A stretch of 64,000 nt of DNA from TMP-24 sp046348855 (GCA_046348855.1 JAXMDK010000012.1:1-64000), one strand, 5' to 3'. Counted from the stretch's first letter, positions 50,315-59,831 are shown. Notes: a model not told the origin generated them from the sequence alone. Numbers and translations: made by a program.

Positions 50315-51408
50315 CAGCCATCCTCCAGGTGAAGAAGCAGGCTGACCGACAGGAAGAGCGTGGCGACGGGCGGGCTCCACGCGGCAAGGGCGATGGGGAT
50401 TTGCCCGCTTTCACCAAGGACTTGCGCGAAGTTCCTTACGAAAAAGACCGCGATGCCGGACACCAGCGCCAGCAGGACCAGCATCCCGCCCTGGCCAAAG
50501 CGGGCATGGCGCATGGTGAAGCCGGCGCCGACCAGCACCATCGCGCCCAAAAGCAGCGGCAGCGCCAGTTCCATCTGCAGCCAGACCGCGTGGCGGCGCG
50601 AGGAAAAGCCGGCGCGGTCGAGATCGGCGATATAGCCGGGCAGGTCCCAGACCGACACGCTGTCAGGCGCGCCCGAACTGCCGCGGATCTGGGCGGCGGT
50701 CAGGTCGGTGGTCAGGGTGATCTGGTCCTGCAGGCGGGCGGTGGCCTCGGGGTTGGCGGTGTCGGCGAAGGTCCATTCCTTGGCGTCGTGCGCCACCCAA
50801 TGACCATCGCCGCTGAGGTCGGCCGAGGCGGCCTCGATGCGCTGTTTCGGGCCGCCGGTCTTGCCGAAGCTGAGGAAGGTGACATCGAAGAGCGCGGCTC
50901 CGTCCGGCGCGGCGCGGGCGGCATGGATCACCCACTGGCCGTTCGCGTCGCCCTGGCGCAGCCAGATACCGTCGCCGGAAAACGAGGCGTCGGTGGTGCC
51001 GCCCTGGTCGTAGCGTTCGGCCAGCAGGTCGTAGCGCTTGCCGGTGGCGGCGGCGACCGGATCGAGAACGGCGACGGCGACCAGGCCGAAGGCGAGCGCG
51101 GTGGCGAAGGGTGCGGCAAGCGTGCGCAGGCCCGAGCGCCCGGCGGCGCGCATCGCCACCAGTTCCGAGGTGCGCGCCAGCCGCAGGAACAGCGCGATGG
51201 CGGTCCGCACCATGATGATCGGCAGGATGTGGTAAAGCGAGCGCGGCGTGTGCAATAGCGCGAGCCCCGCGGCGGCGGCGATGCCGCCGCTGGCGACGCG
51301 GCGCACCTCCTCGACCAGGTCGAGCAGGAACAGGATGCCGAAGAAGGCGGCCATGATGAGCGCCAGCATGGTCAGGAAGCGCCGGGCGACATAGAGCGAC
51401 AGCGTCAT
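50314..51408 (-). CDS. lptG: LPS export ABC transporter permease LptG
   Basis: 364 residues from ATG 51408, overlapping the lptF stop (ATGA). Six-helix LptF/LptG layout: FLTMLALIMAAFFGILFLLDLVEEVRR, RTSELVAMRAAGRSGLRTLAAPF, a periplasmic jellyroll, and the C-terminal trio ending LSVSLLLHLEDG. With LptF and the LptB ATPase it extracts LPS from the inner membrane. Confidence 0.93.
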   Translation of the reverse strand: MTLSLYVARRFLTMLALIMAAFFGILFLLDLVEEVRRVASGGIAAAAGLALLHTPRSLYHILPIIMVRTAIALFLRLARTSELVAMRAAGRSGLRTLAAPFATALAFGLVAVAVLDPVAAATGKRYDLLAERYDQGGTTDASFSGDGIWLRQGDANGQWVIHAARAAPDGAALFDVTFLSFGKTGGPKQRIEAASADLSGDGHWVAHDAKEWTFADTANPEATARLQDQITLTTDLTAAQIRGSSGAPDSVSVWDLPGYIADLDRAGFSSRRHAVWLQMELALPLLLGAMVLVGAGFTMRHARFGQGGMLVLLALVSGIAVFFVRNFAQVLGESGQIPIALAAWSPPVATLFLSVSLLLHLEDG

Positions 51409-52547
51409 GCGGCCAGCACTCCGCTCGCCGCGTCGGGGACGGCGGGGCCGACCGTGCGGCGGCGCGCCGACCACAGGAACAGTCCGCCCACCGCCAGGAA
51501 CCCGGCCAGAGCCGGCAGGTAGACCAGCGCGACCGGCCCGTCGCCCTGCACCGCGATCTTGTCGACGACGTTCATCAGGAAATAGAGCGCGATGAACAGC
51601 CCGGTCGCCAGGCTCATCTGCCGCCACATGCCGAACCGCGAAAAGGTGCCGCCGATCATCGCTGCAAAGCCGATAAGCGCTCCGGCGATGGCGGTCAGCG
51701 GCTTGGCAAAGCGGTCGTTGCCGTCAAAGACCGCCTCGGTCCGGGTGGCGCCGATTTCGGCCAGAAGCCGGGGGTCGGCCCGCAGGAGGTCCGGCGTCAT
51801 CCATTCGTCGAGCGTGGGATAGCGCGCCGCATGGGCCGAGACCAGCGCGCTGATGTCGTAGGTGAAATCCTGGAAGCGGGTCAGCGACAGGCTGCGGTTG
51901 CGGCCGTCGAGCGTCTGCGCCATGCCGTCGAACATCACCAGTTTCGGGCCGGTGGCGGACTTGGTCAGGTAGGCGCGGGTGGCGGTGTAGATGGTCGCGC
52001 CGCCCCCCGACCGGCTGTCGGACAGGAAGACGTCGCCCAGTTCGCCGGTGCGCCCGATGGTGCGGATGTAAAGCGTCATGCCGGCGGCGGGATGCAAAAG
52101 CGTCCCTTCGCTAAGGAAGCGGGCGGTGACGTTGTCGTTGATCTCGGCGTTGCGTTCGTTCAGCCGGGTGCGGGCCATCGGCACCAGCCCGTGCGCAAGG
52201 ATCGAGATCAGGATCGCCACCACCAGCCCGAAATAGAGGACCGGCCGCGCGAGCCGCAGCGGCGAGAACCCGGTGGCTTGCATGACCACCAGTTCGCTTT
52301 CACCGGTCATCCGCTGGGTGGCGTAAAGCACCGCGACAAAGGCCGCGACCGGCAGCATCAGCCGGATGACGTTGGGCAGCGACAGGGCGGAAAGTTCGAG
52401 AAACACCCAGACCGACTGGTTGTCGGAGATCAGCCGGTCGAAGAGCCGCACGGCGCTGTTCACCCAATAGACCGACACCAGCACCAGCGCGAAGAAGCCG
52501 AACACCATCATCAGTTGCGACAGCATGTATCTGTCGAATCTGGACAT
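51405..52547 (-). CDS. lptF: LPS export ABC transporter permease LptF
   Basis: 380 residues. FDRYMLSQLMMVFGFFALVLVSVYWVNSAVRLFDRLI, ESELVVMQATGFSPLRLARPVLYFG and the C-terminal helix set with LYFLMNVVDKIAVQGDGPVALVYLPAL fit LptF. First gene of the envelope operon; AGGGAT precedes the ATG. Divergent from pepA with a 126-bp shared promoter region. Confidence 0.94.
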   Translation of the reverse strand: MSRFDRYMLSQLMMVFGFFALVLVSVYWVNSAVRLFDRLISDNQSVWVFLELSALSLPNVIRLMLPVAAFVAVLYATQRMTGESELVVMQATGFSPLRLARPVLYFGLVVAILISILAHGLVPMARTRLNERNAEINDNVTARFLSEGTLLHPAAGMTLYIRTIGRTGELGDVFLSDSRSGGGATIYTATRAYLTKSATGPKLVMFDGMAQTLDGRNRSLSLTRFQDFTYDISALVSAHAARYPTLDEWMTPDLLRADPRLLAEIGATRTEAVFDGNDRFAKPLTAIAGALIGFAAMIGGTFSRFGMWRQMSLATGLFIALYFLMNVVDKIAVQGDGPVALVYLPALAGFLAVGGLFLWSARRRTVGPAVPDAASGVLAA

Positions 52548-52673
52548 TCGATCCCTGGCCCCCTGCCGGCAATTTGCTCATCCCTAGCGCAAGTCCCCGG
52601 CCGGGAAAACTGCTATCTGGCAAAAGCCGAAGGCCGGGTCTAGGGTCCGGCGAAACCGTGCCGGAGGAAAACC

Positions 52674-54146
52674 ATGACAGCGCCGATCCAGATCCATTTT
52701 CACGCCAGCGATGCCGCCGAGGCGCTGGCCACCACCGGACGGCTGGCGATCCTGGCGCCGGCCGAGGGGCGGCTCTCGGGCGTGGCGACGCGGGTCGACC
52801 GGGCGGTGAAGGGCGCGGTCCGCCGTGCGCGGGAAAGCGCCGCCTGGGCCAAGCTGAAGTCGGGCGAGGCGCTGGAACTGGCCTATCCGGCCGGGCTGGC
52901 GGCCGAGGCGATCCAGGTGGTGAAGCTGCCGGCGCGCGCCACCGTTGAGGAGGCGCGGCGGGCCGGGGCGGCGATCGGCAAGGCGCTGGGTGCGACCGGG
53001 GCGACAGTGGTGGCCGGCGCCCATGCGCGGGCGGGCGACGTGTCGCTGGGGATCGCGCTGCGGGCTTATGACTTCAACGCCTACAAGTCGGGCGACAAGC
53101 CGGCCCGGGGCGCGGTGCGTTTTCTGGCCGACCGGCCCGAACAGCTGGCTGCCGAAGCCGCGCCGCTGGCGGCGGTGGCCGAGGGGGTGATCTTCACCCG
53201 CGACCTGATCAACGAACCCGCCAACGTTCTGACCACCTTCGATTTCGCCGCGCGGCTGGCGGCGATGCAGGAGCTGGGACTCGAGGTCGAGATCCTCGAG
53301 GAGGCCGAGCTGGAAAAGCTGGGGATGCGGGCGCTTCTGGCCGTGGGGCAGGGGTCGGTAAGCCCCTCGAAGGTGGTGGTCATCGAGTGGAAGGGCGGCC
53401 CCAAGGGCGAGGCGCCGCTGGCGCTGGTCGGCAAGGGCGTCTGCTTTGACAGCGGCGGCATTTCGCTGAAGCCGGCCGAAGGCATGCAGGAGATGACCAT
53501 GGACATGGGCGGCGCCGGTGTCGTCGCCGGGGTCATGCGGACGCTGGCCCTGCGCAAGGCGAAGGCGAACGTCGTCGGGCTGGTCGGGCTGGTCGAGAAC
53601 ATGCCCGACGGGCGGGCGCAGCGTCCCGGCGACGTGGTGCGGTCTATGAAGGGCGACACGATCGAGGTCATCAACACCGACGCCGAGGGGCGCCTGGTGC
53701 TGGCCGACGTCCTTTGGTACGCGCAGGAGCGGTTCCGGCCGCGGGGGATGATCAACCTGGCCACCCTGACCGGGGCGATCGTGGTGGCGCTGGGTCACGA
53801 GAATGCCGGGGTCTTTTCCAACGACGACCGGCTGTGCGCGGCACTGCTGAAGGCAGCCGCGGCCGAGGGAGAGGGCGCCTGGCGGATGCCGCTGGCGCCG
53901 GCCTATGACGCGATCCTGAAAAGCCATATCGCCGACATGCGCAATTCCTGCGGCCGCCCGGCCGGCGCGATCACGGCGGCGCAGTTCCTGAAGCGGTTCG
54001 TCCGCGACGAGACGCCCTGGTGCCATATCGACATCGCCGGGGTGGCGCTGCCGGCCACCGAACAGCCGCTGGTCGGGCCGAAATGCGCCTCGGGCTGGGG
54101 GGTGATGACGCTGAACCGACTGGTCCGCGACCTGCTGGAAGGCTGA
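52674..54146 (+). CDS. pepA: Leucyl aminopeptidase
   Basis: 490 residues with GGAGG 6 nt before the ATG. M17 catalytic signatures: LVGKGVCFDSGGISLKPAEGMQEMTMDMGGAG (Lys, Asp ligands) and NTDAEGRLVLADVLWYA (Asp, Glu, Arg). The N-terminal domain (from residue 1 to about 165) is complete. It trims N-terminal residues of peptides; Escherichia coli PepA also binds DNA in cer recombination. Overlaps holC by TGATG. Confidence 0.96.
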   Translation: MTAPIQIHFHASDAAEALATTGRLAILAPAEGRLSGVATRVDRAVKGAVRRARESAAWAKLKSGEALELAYPAGLAAEAIQVVKLPARATVEEARRAGAAIGKALGATGATVVAGAHARAGDVSLGIALRAYDFNAYKSGDKPARGAVRFLADRPEQLAAEAAPLAAVAEGVIFTRDLINEPANVLTTFDFAARLAAMQELGLEVEILEEAELEKLGMRALLAVGQGSVSPSKVVVIEWKGGPKGEAPLALVGKGVCFDSGGISLKPAEGMQEMTMDMGGAGVVAGVMRTLALRKAKANVVGLVGLVENMPDGRAQRPGDVVRSMKGDTIEVINTDAEGRLVLADVLWYAQERFRPRGMINLATLTGAIVVALGHENAGVFSNDDRLCAALLKAAAAEGEGAWRMPLAPAYDAILKSHIADMRNSCGRPAGAITAAQFLKRFVRDETPWCHIDIAGVALPATEQPLVGPKCASGWGVMTLNRLVRDLLEG

Positions 54147-54607
54147 TGGGGGCGGTCTATTTCTATCACCTGACCCGCTCGGCGCCGGAGGCGGCGCTGG
54201 CGATGCTGGCCGAGCGGGCGCTGGGCCAGGGCTGGCGGGTGGCGGTCCGGGTGCGCGATGGCGCGCGGGCCGAGTGGCTGGACGCGAAGCTGTGGCTGGG
54301 GCCGGAGGAGGGGTTCCTGCCCCACGGGATCGCCGGCGGCCCGCATGACGGACTTCAGCCGGTGCTGATCGTGACCGGCGAGGCGCCCGCTGGCGTGGCC
54401 TGCCTGATGGCGCTGGACGGGACCGGGGTGACGGCGGCCGAGGCGGGGGCGGCGGAACGGGTCTGCATCCTCTTCGACGGCAACGATCCGGCGGCGGTCG
54501 AGGTGGCGCGCCGCCAGTGGAAGGGCTTGGTCGCCGCCGGGCTGGCCGCGCAATACTGGAGCGAGGAAAGCGGGCGCTGGCAGAAGAAGGCCGAGGCCGG
54601 CGGCTGA
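54146..54607 (+). CDS. holC: DNA polymerase III subunit chi
   Basis: 153 residues. VYFYHLTRSAPEAALAMLAERALGQGWRVAVR and EWLDAKLWLGPEEGFLPHGI match HolC, which links SSB to the clamp-loader. pepA-holC order with overlapping stop and start is common in Proteobacteria. Confidence 0.92.
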   Translation: MGAVYFYHLTRSAPEAALAMLAERALGQGWRVAVRVRDGARAEWLDAKLWLGPEEGFLPHGIAGGPHDGLQPVLIVTGEAPAGVACLMALDGTGVTAAEAGAAERVCILFDGNDPAAVEVARRQWKGLVAAGLAAQYWSEESGRWQKKAEAGG

Positions 54608-54638
54608 GCGGTTTCGCCGCCGGTGTCGGCGACCGGGC

Positions 54639-54695
54639 GGGGGAGGCGCTGCCTCCCCCGCACCCCCTCCGGGATATTTGGACCAGGGAGAAAGG
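54639..54695. repeat. Interspersed intergenic repeat, copy E
   Basis: GGGGGAGGC-GCT-GCCTCCCCC hairpin, a C-rich spacer, then CCGGGATATTTGGACCAG and GGAGAAAGG, between converging holC and the aspartic-protease gene. The hairpin may serve as terminator for both. Confidence 0.7.
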
Positions 54696-54696
54696 A

Positions 54697-55272
54697 TCAG
54701 CGGGAGAGGATCATCCGGCTGCCGTCGATGGTGATCCGGTAGCGGCCGAGATAGCTCATCCCGAGAAGCGACTGGTCGAGCGCGCCGCTGTTGACCGAGG
54801 CCGGCACGTCCACGTCCCGCCAGGGGCCGAGCGTCAGGCTGGCGAGCCTGACCGGCGCGGTGGCGACGGTGCCGTTGGCGGTGCTGGCGAGGCCGGCATA
54901 GTCGAGCGCGTCGGGGTCGAGGCCGATCCGACGGGCGTCGGCGGGAGTTAGTACGATGTCGGAGGCGCCGGTGTCGATCAGCAGGGTCAGCGAAGTGCCG
55001 TTGATGGTGGCGTCGGCGTAGAAGTGGCCATCGTCGGCGGCGCGCAACTCGATCCCGCTGGGGACGGACAGGGCGGTGCGGGGCAGGAGTGCGCGGCGCA
55101 GGTCGGGCCAGAGCCCGTGGGCGGCGATGAGGGCGACGAAGAGGAGGGCCCAGATCAGGAGCCCCTGAAGCGTGCGCCCCGGCGCGCGGCGCAACGCGGC
55201 GATCAGCATGCCCGAGAAGGCAAGGAGGAGCAGGCCGAAGTAGATCAGCCGCATCTGCATGTCCTGGTCCAT
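54697..55272 (-). CDS. Retropepsin-like clan AA aspartic protease (TIGR02281 type)
   Basis: 191 residues. Two N-terminal membrane helices (IYFGLLLLAFSGMLIAAL; LLIWALLFVALIAAHGL) precede a periplasmic protease domain with TLLIDTGASDIVLT (catalytic D-T-G) and LLGMSYLGRYRITIDGSRMIL. Single-domain, so it would act as dimer like retropepsin. Cellular targets unknown. Confidence 0.88.
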   Translation of the reverse strand: MDQDMQMRLIYFGLLLLAFSGMLIAALRRAPGRTLQGLLIWALLFVALIAAHGLWPDLRRALLPRTALSVPSGIELRAADDGHFYADATINGTSLTLLIDTGASDIVLTPADARRIGLDPDALDYAGLASTANGTVATAPVRLASLTLGPWRDVDVPASVNSGALDQSLLGMSYLGRYRITIDGSRMILSR

Positions 55273-55276
55273 CGGC

Positions 55277-55894
55277 TCAGATCAGCCCGGTGCCGCGCAC
55301 CCCATCGAGCACGAACTGCACGGCAAGCGCGGCGAGCAGCATCCCGAGTAGCCGGGTCACGACGATGATGCCGGTGCGGCCAAGGAGCCGCTCGATGAAG
55401 CCCGCCGAGAGGAACATCACGAAGGTGGTCGCCACCACCACCAGCATGATCGCCAGGATCGTCGCCGTGTGGGCGACGCCGCTGGCCGGCGTGTTGTTGA
55501 CCAGAAGGATCATGGTGGTGAAGGCGCCCGGCCCGGCGATGAGCGGAGTGGCCAGCGGAAAGACCGAAGGGTCGTGGTTGGGATCGGCCTGCTGGCCCTC
55601 ACGCCGCTGGGTACGCCGTTCAAACAGCATGTCGAGCGCGGTGATGAACAGAAGGAATCCGCCCGAGATGCGGAAGGCCGGCATGGTGATGCCGATGACG
55701 GCGAGAAGCCCATTGCCCACCAGGCCGAAGGTGGCCAGGAGCCCCGCCGCGATCAGGCAGGCGCGGAGCGCGAGCGTCCGGCGGTGGCCTTCGTCCATGC
55801 CGCGGGTCAGCGCGATGAACAGCGGCACCAGCGCGATCGGGTCGACGATGACGAAGAGTGTCAGGAAGGTGGTGATGTAGAATTGCAGTTCCAT
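55277..55894 (-). CDS. MarC family membrane protein
   Basis: 205 residues from ATG 55894, six helices. FVIVDPIALVPLFIALTRG, GGFLLFITALDMLF and PLATPLIAGPGAFTTMILLV are MarC signatures. Family members were once linked to multiple antibiotic resistance, a role later not supported; transport substrate unknown. Ends 4 nt before the aspartic-protease gene, so an operon is likely. Confidence 0.92.
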   Translation of the reverse strand: MELQFYITTFLTLFVIVDPIALVPLFIALTRGMDEGHRRTLALRACLIAAGLLATFGLVGNGLLAVIGITMPAFRISGGFLLFITALDMLFERRTQRREGQQADPNHDPSVFPLATPLIAGPGAFTTMILLVNNTPASGVAHTATILAIMLVVVATTFVMFLSAGFIERLLGRTGIIVVTRLLGMLLAALAVQFVLDGVRGTGLI

Positions 55895-55975
55895 GACCGT
55901 CCGCGCTTGGTGGCGTGCTTCCGCCTTGGTGCGGGGATCGGGGCGGCAATGCAAGGAATTAGTGTGGACGTGCCC

Positions 55976-57820
55976 CTAGGCTTCCGCGGCCTCGAGCCGT
56001 TCGGCGGCCTTCATCCACAGATCCTCGGCGCGGTCGAGGCCTTCCATCACCTCGGCATATTTCTTCTGCCAAATCGCGACCTCGTCGGGGCGGTCGTAAA
56101 GCGCCGGCTCGGCCAGCTTGGTCGCCAGCCGGTCGCGCATGTCGTTGAGCTTGGCCAGCCGGTCCTCGCATTTGCGCAGGTCGGAACGCAGTGCCTGAAG
56201 CGCCTCGCGGCTGGGGCGGGGCGGCCGCTCCTTCGGCTTTTCGGGTGCCTTGGCGGGTTCGTCCGCCGCCAGCAGCTCCTTGCGATAGCTGTCGAGATCG
56301 CCCGGATAGGGCGCGACGGCGCCGCCCTTGACCAGCCACAGCCGGTCGGCGACCAGCCCCAGAAGATGCATGTCGTGGCTGACCAGCACCACCGCGCCGG
56401 AATATTCGGTCAGCGCCTCGACCAGCGCCTCGCGGCTTTCGATGTCGAGGTGGTTGGTAGGCTCGTCGAGGATCAGCAGGTGCGGGGCGTCGAGCGTCGC
56501 CAAAAGCAGCGACAACCGCGCCTTCTGGCCGCCCGACAGCCGCGCGACCAGCGTGTCGGCCTGGTCGGCGCCAAGGCCGAAGCCCGCGAGCCGGGCGCGC
56601 AGCCGGGCCTGGCCTTCGGCGGGGCGCTGCCGCTGGACATGCTGCAGGGGCGTCTCGTCCAGGTGTAGCTCGTCGACCTGGTGCTGGGCGAAATAGCCGA
56701 TCCTGAGCTTCGAGGACCGGGTCAGCGTGCCGCCCATCGGCGCGAGCTTGCCGGCCAGGAGCTTCGACAGCGTCGACTTGCCTTCGCCGTTCTTGCCCAG
56801 AAGCGCGATGCGGTCGTCCTGGTCGAGCCGCAGGCTGAGCCGGCGCAGCACCGGCGTTTCGCCATAGCCGACCGCGGTCCCGTCCATGGTGATGATCGGC
56901 GGCGACAGCTGTTCGGGCTCGGGAAAGGTGAAGACCACCTTCTTCGCCTCTTCCGGAGCGAGGATCGGCTGCATCTTCTCCAGCATCTTGACCCGGCTTT
57001 GCGCCTGCACCGCCTTCGATGCCTTGGCCTTGAAACGGTCGACGAAGCTTTGCAGGTGGGCGCGGCGGGCCTCCTGCTTCTTGGCCTCGGCGGCCTGGAC
57101 GGCGCGCTGTTCGGCGCGGGCCCGGGCGAACTGGTCGTAGGGGCCGGACCAGAGCGTCAGCTTGCGGTTGTCGAGATGCAGGATCGCCCCCACCGCCCGG
57201 TTCAAGAGCCCGCGGTCGTGGCTGATGATGATGACGGTATGGGGATAGCGCGCGAGATAGCTTTCCAGCCACAGCGCCCCTTCCAGGTCGAGATAGTTGG
57301 TGGGTTCGTCCAGAAGCAGAAGGTCGGGCTGGGCGAACAGCACCCCGGCGAGCGCCACGCGCATCCGCCACCCGCCGGAAAAGTCCGAACAGGGGCGGCG
57401 CTGGGCCTCGGCGTCGAAGCCCAGGCCCTTGAGGATCGCCGAGGCGCGGCCTTCGGCCGACCAGGCGTCGATGTCGGCCAGCCGGTGCATGATTTCGGCG
57501 ATGCGGTGGGGGTCGGTGGCGTGGTGCGCCTCGGCCAGCAGGCTGGCGCGCTCGGTATCGGCGGCCAGGACCGTATCGAGGAGCGAGACCCCCGACGATG
57601 GCACTTCCTGCGCCACCCCGCCGATGCGCGCCCGCGACGGCAGCGCGATCTCGCCGCCTTCCAGCGCCAGCTCGCCTCGGATCAGGCGGAAGAGCGTGGT
57701 CTTGCCGGCGCCGTTGCTGCCGACCAGCCCGACCTTGTGGCCGGTGGGAATGGTGGCCGAGGCCCCCTCGAACAGGGGGCGGCCTTCGACGGAATAGGTG
57801 ATGTCGGAAATGCGCAGCAT
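55976..57820 (-). CDS. ABC-F family ATP-binding protein (YheS/Uup-like)
   Basis: 614 residues with two ABC domains and no membrane helices. First: GSNGAGKTTL, FSGGWRMRVALAG, LLLLDEPTNYLDL. Second: GKNGEGKSTLSK, LSGGQKARLSLLLATL, LLILDEPTNHLDI. The linker (KKQEARRAHLQSFVDRFKAKASKAVQAQSRVKMLEKM) is the P-site tRNA interaction motif region, and a C-terminal coiled coil follows. Such proteins act on ribosomes. Confidence 0.93.
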   Translation of the reverse strand: MLRISDITYSVEGRPLFEGASATIPTGHKVGLVGSNGAGKTTLFRLIRGELALEGGEIALPSRARIGGVAQEVPSSGVSLLDTVLAADTERASLLAEAHHATDPHRIAEIMHRLADIDAWSAEGRASAILKGLGFDAEAQRRPCSDFSGGWRMRVALAGVLFAQPDLLLLDEPTNYLDLEGALWLESYLARYPHTVIIISHDRGLLNRAVGAILHLDNRKLTLWSGPYDQFARARAEQRAVQAAEAKKQEARRAHLQSFVDRFKAKASKAVQAQSRVKMLEKMQPILAPEEAKKVVFTFPEPEQLSPPIITMDGTAVGYGETPVLRRLSLRLDQDDRIALLGKNGEGKSTLSKLLAGKLAPMGGTLTRSSKLRIGYFAQHQVDELHLDETPLQHVQRQRPAEGQARLRARLAGFGLGADQADTLVARLSGGQKARLSLLLATLDAPHLLILDEPTNHLDIESREALVEALTEYSGAVVLVSHDMHLLGLVADRLWLVKGGAVAPYPGDLDSYRKELLAADEPAKAPEKPKERPPRPSREALQALRSDLRKCEDRLAKLNDMRDRLATKLAEPALYDRPDEVAIWQKKYAEVMEGLDRAEDLWMKAAERLEAAEA

Positions 57821-57890
57821 GGGGCCGGCGCATAGCAGAGGCGCCGGGGGTGCGAAAGCCGTGCCGCGCCGCCGTGGCCAAGTTTCGCGG

Positions 57891-57920
57891 TTTTTCCTTT
57901 GCCCAAATACTCACGGCGAC
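57891..57920. repeat. Interspersed intergenic repeat, copy F (partial)
   Basis: TTTTTCCTTTGCCCAAATAC followed by TC, same end module as copies D. In the 222-bp gap between the divergent ABC-F and ndk genes. Confidence 0.5.
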
Positions 57921-58042
57921 CGGCGGCGGTCGCGCAGCGGTCCCGGATCGGGGCGTGCACGTCTTTCCTTCGCGCGCGGGCCATGCTAGCAGGCGCGCCA
58001 TCCCACATGGCGCCTGCGGGCGCCCCAACCAGCGAGACTGAC

Positions 58043-58465
58043 ATGGCCACCGAACGCACCCTTTCGATCATCAAGCCCGACGCCACCAAGCGCAACCTGA
58101 CCGGCAAGATCGTTGCCAAGTTCGAGGATGCCGGCCTGCGGGTCGTCGCCTCGAAGCGTATCCACCTGACCCCGGCCCAGGCCGGCGAATTCTATGCCGA
58201 GCACAAGGAGCGTGGCTTCTACGGCGAGCTTTGCGCGTTCATGGCGTCCGAGCCGGTCGTGGTGCAGGTGCTGGAAGGCGAGTCCGCCATTGCCAAGAAC
58301 CGCGAAGTGATGGGCGCGACCGATCCGGCCCAGGCCGACGCCGGCACGATCCGCAAGGAATTCGCCCTGTCGAAAGGCGAAAACTCGGTTCACGGGTCCG
58401 ACAGCGCCGCCTCGGCCGCGCGTGAGATCGCCTTCTTCTTCTCGGGCCTCGAACTGGTCGGCTGA
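58043..58465 (+). CDS. ndk: Nucleoside diphosphate kinase
   Basis: 140 residues. RTLSIIKPDATKRNLTGKI (ATP-binding Lys), GFYGELCAFM, NREVMGATDPAQADAGTIRKEFA and the catalytic NSVHGSDS are all present. It balances NTP pools by gamma-phosphate transfer. Confidence 0.97.
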   Translation: MATERTLSIIKPDATKRNLTGKIVAKFEDAGLRVVASKRIHLTPAQAGEFYAEHKERGFYGELCAFMASEPVVVQVLEGESAIAKNREVMGATDPAQADAGTIRKEFALSKGENSVHGSDSAASAAREIAFFFSGLELVG

Positions 58466-58485
58466 CGGGGGCGCTGAGGCGCACC

Positions 58486-58845
58486 CTACCGCGCCTTCGC
58501 GGGACTTTTCGGGCGAAGGCCGATCACATCAAGGGCCGCTTCCAGCCGGGAGCGGTCCTTTTGCTGTGTGGGGGTGCGGTCGGCGGTGGCCTTCAGCGCG
58601 TCGAAGCGGACGCGCAGGGCGGCCTTTTCGGCGCCCTGACAATCGTTCCAGGGGCGGCCCTGCAACCCCATGACCAGCACGTAATAACCGATGAAATGCG
58701 GCTGGCTGCCCGATTGCAGCAGCCGCAGATAGGCGGCGTCGGCGCCCATGTCGATGATTTCCTCGGCCGAATGGATTCCGGCGCGGGCAAAGGCCGCCTC
58801 GGACGCGGGGCCGAGGTTGGGGATCGAGGATACCGGGCGGGTCAT
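58486..58845 (-). CDS. TfoX C-terminal-domain protein
   Basis: 119 residues. SIPNLGPASEAAFARAGIHSAEEIIDMGADAAYLRLLQSG is the TfoX/Sxy C-terminal (helix-hairpin-helix) domain, and YYVLVMGLQGRPWND continues it. The N-terminal TfoX domain is missing, so a competence regulator role is not implied. Confidence 0.85.
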   Translation of the reverse strand: MTRPVSSIPNLGPASEAAFARAGIHSAEEIIDMGADAAYLRLLQSGSQPHFIGYYVLVMGLQGRPWNDCQGAEKAALRVRFDALKATADRTPTQQKDRSRLEAALDVIGLRPKSPAKAR

Positions 58846-58883
58846 GGCGCCGTTCTAGCGCCGGACCGGCCGTCCTGCCAAGA

Positions 58884-59081
58884 TCAGATCGAGGCCCAGT
58901 CGGTGAACTGGGTCGACTGCATCTGTCCCGGTCCGGTCGTTCCGCCGGACTGCTGGCTGCCGGCGGGCTGCGTCGCCTCGCGCTGGCGCGGCTGGTCGTC
59001 GGATTTCTGTTGCGGACGCGGGGCGTCCTTCGGCTGGTGTTCCATCACGTTACCCCAAGCGCGGCTCTTACCCGGCCGCAT
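58884..59081 (-). CDS. Small hydrophilic protein, uncertain
   Basis: 65 residues if started at ATG 59081, which has GAGG 8 nt upstream. Composition is Gln/Pro/Arg-rich and probably disordered (EHQPKDAPRPQQKSDDQPRQ), ending STQFTDWASI. It is read from the same strand as, and upstream of, the TfoX-like gene. No family recognised; it may be a genuine small protein because of the ribosome site. Confidence 0.4.
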   Translation of the reverse strand: MRPGKSRAWGNVMEHQPKDAPRPQQKSDDQPRQREATQPAGSQQSGGTTGPGQMQSTQFTDWASI

Positions 59082-59270
59082 CAACTTTGCCTCAACCATC
59101 CTGCCCCTTCGTCGTGGCGATGGCGGGGCGCAGATAAGGTCCATTTTCGGCATCGTCAAGACAGTTTGCGACATGAACATCGGTGCGGCAAGCGTTTGAC
59201 GCAGTGCACTATTCGGCGATCACGCGAAATTGTCGCGAAATTGCAATATTGTCGCGGTTCCGGCGGGGGT

Positions 59271-59831
59271 TCAGCCGCCGAAAGCAGCGGCAAAGGGGGC
59301 GGGCAAGGAAAATTCGGCCAGCGCCCGGGCGCGGGCGGGGGCAGACATCTTGCGGGCGGTCTTTTCGACGATCTTCAGCAGCTGGGCGGGATCGCGGCCG
59401 TCGGCGAAGGGCTGGAAATACCAGCGCAGGAAGGTGAAGCAGATCACATCCTCGAGCGCCTGCACGGCGGGGTCGCGCTTGATCGCTTCCTTGCGGACCA
59501 TGCGGCCGACCTCGGCGATCTCGTCGGGGCCGTAGCCCTGCGCGGCCATGATGCCGGCCAGCCTTTCGGCGTGAAAGGCGGCAAGGTCGCGCCGCCAGGT
59601 CAGATAGCCTTCCTTGCCCTCGGGGTAGGAGGCGCGCGGGCTGGTCCAGCGTTCGATATGCTGGCCGCGGGCGGCGATGCGCAGGGTGTCGGCGGCGTCG
59701 GGGAACAGCCGGTCCAGTTCGGCGGTCATCCGTTCGCCGTAAAGCAGCGCGGCGGGGCGGCCCTCGGTGCGGTCGGGGTCGGCGGCGTTGGCGGCGTCGA
59801 TGGCGGCCAGGGTGGCGGCGATGCGGGTCAT
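59271..59831 (-). CDS. DUF4202 domain-containing protein
   Basis: 186 residues from ATG 59831, overlapping the stop of the DMT transporter gene (ATGA). LYGERMTAELDRLFPDAADTLRIAARGQHIERWTSPRASYPEGKEGYLTWRRDLAAFHAE and ALEDVICFTFLRWYFQPFA are DUF4202 features; His and Asp residues recall HD-domain hydrolases. Function unknown. Confidence 0.88.
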   Translation of the reverse strand: MTRIAATLAAIDAANAADPDRTEGRPAALLYGERMTAELDRLFPDAADTLRIAARGQHIERWTSPRASYPEGKEGYLTWRRDLAAFHAERLAGIMAAQGYGPDEIAEVGRMVRKEAIKRDPAVQALEDVICFTFLRWYFQPFADGRDPAQLLKIVEKTARKMSAPARARALAEFSLPAPFAAAFGG

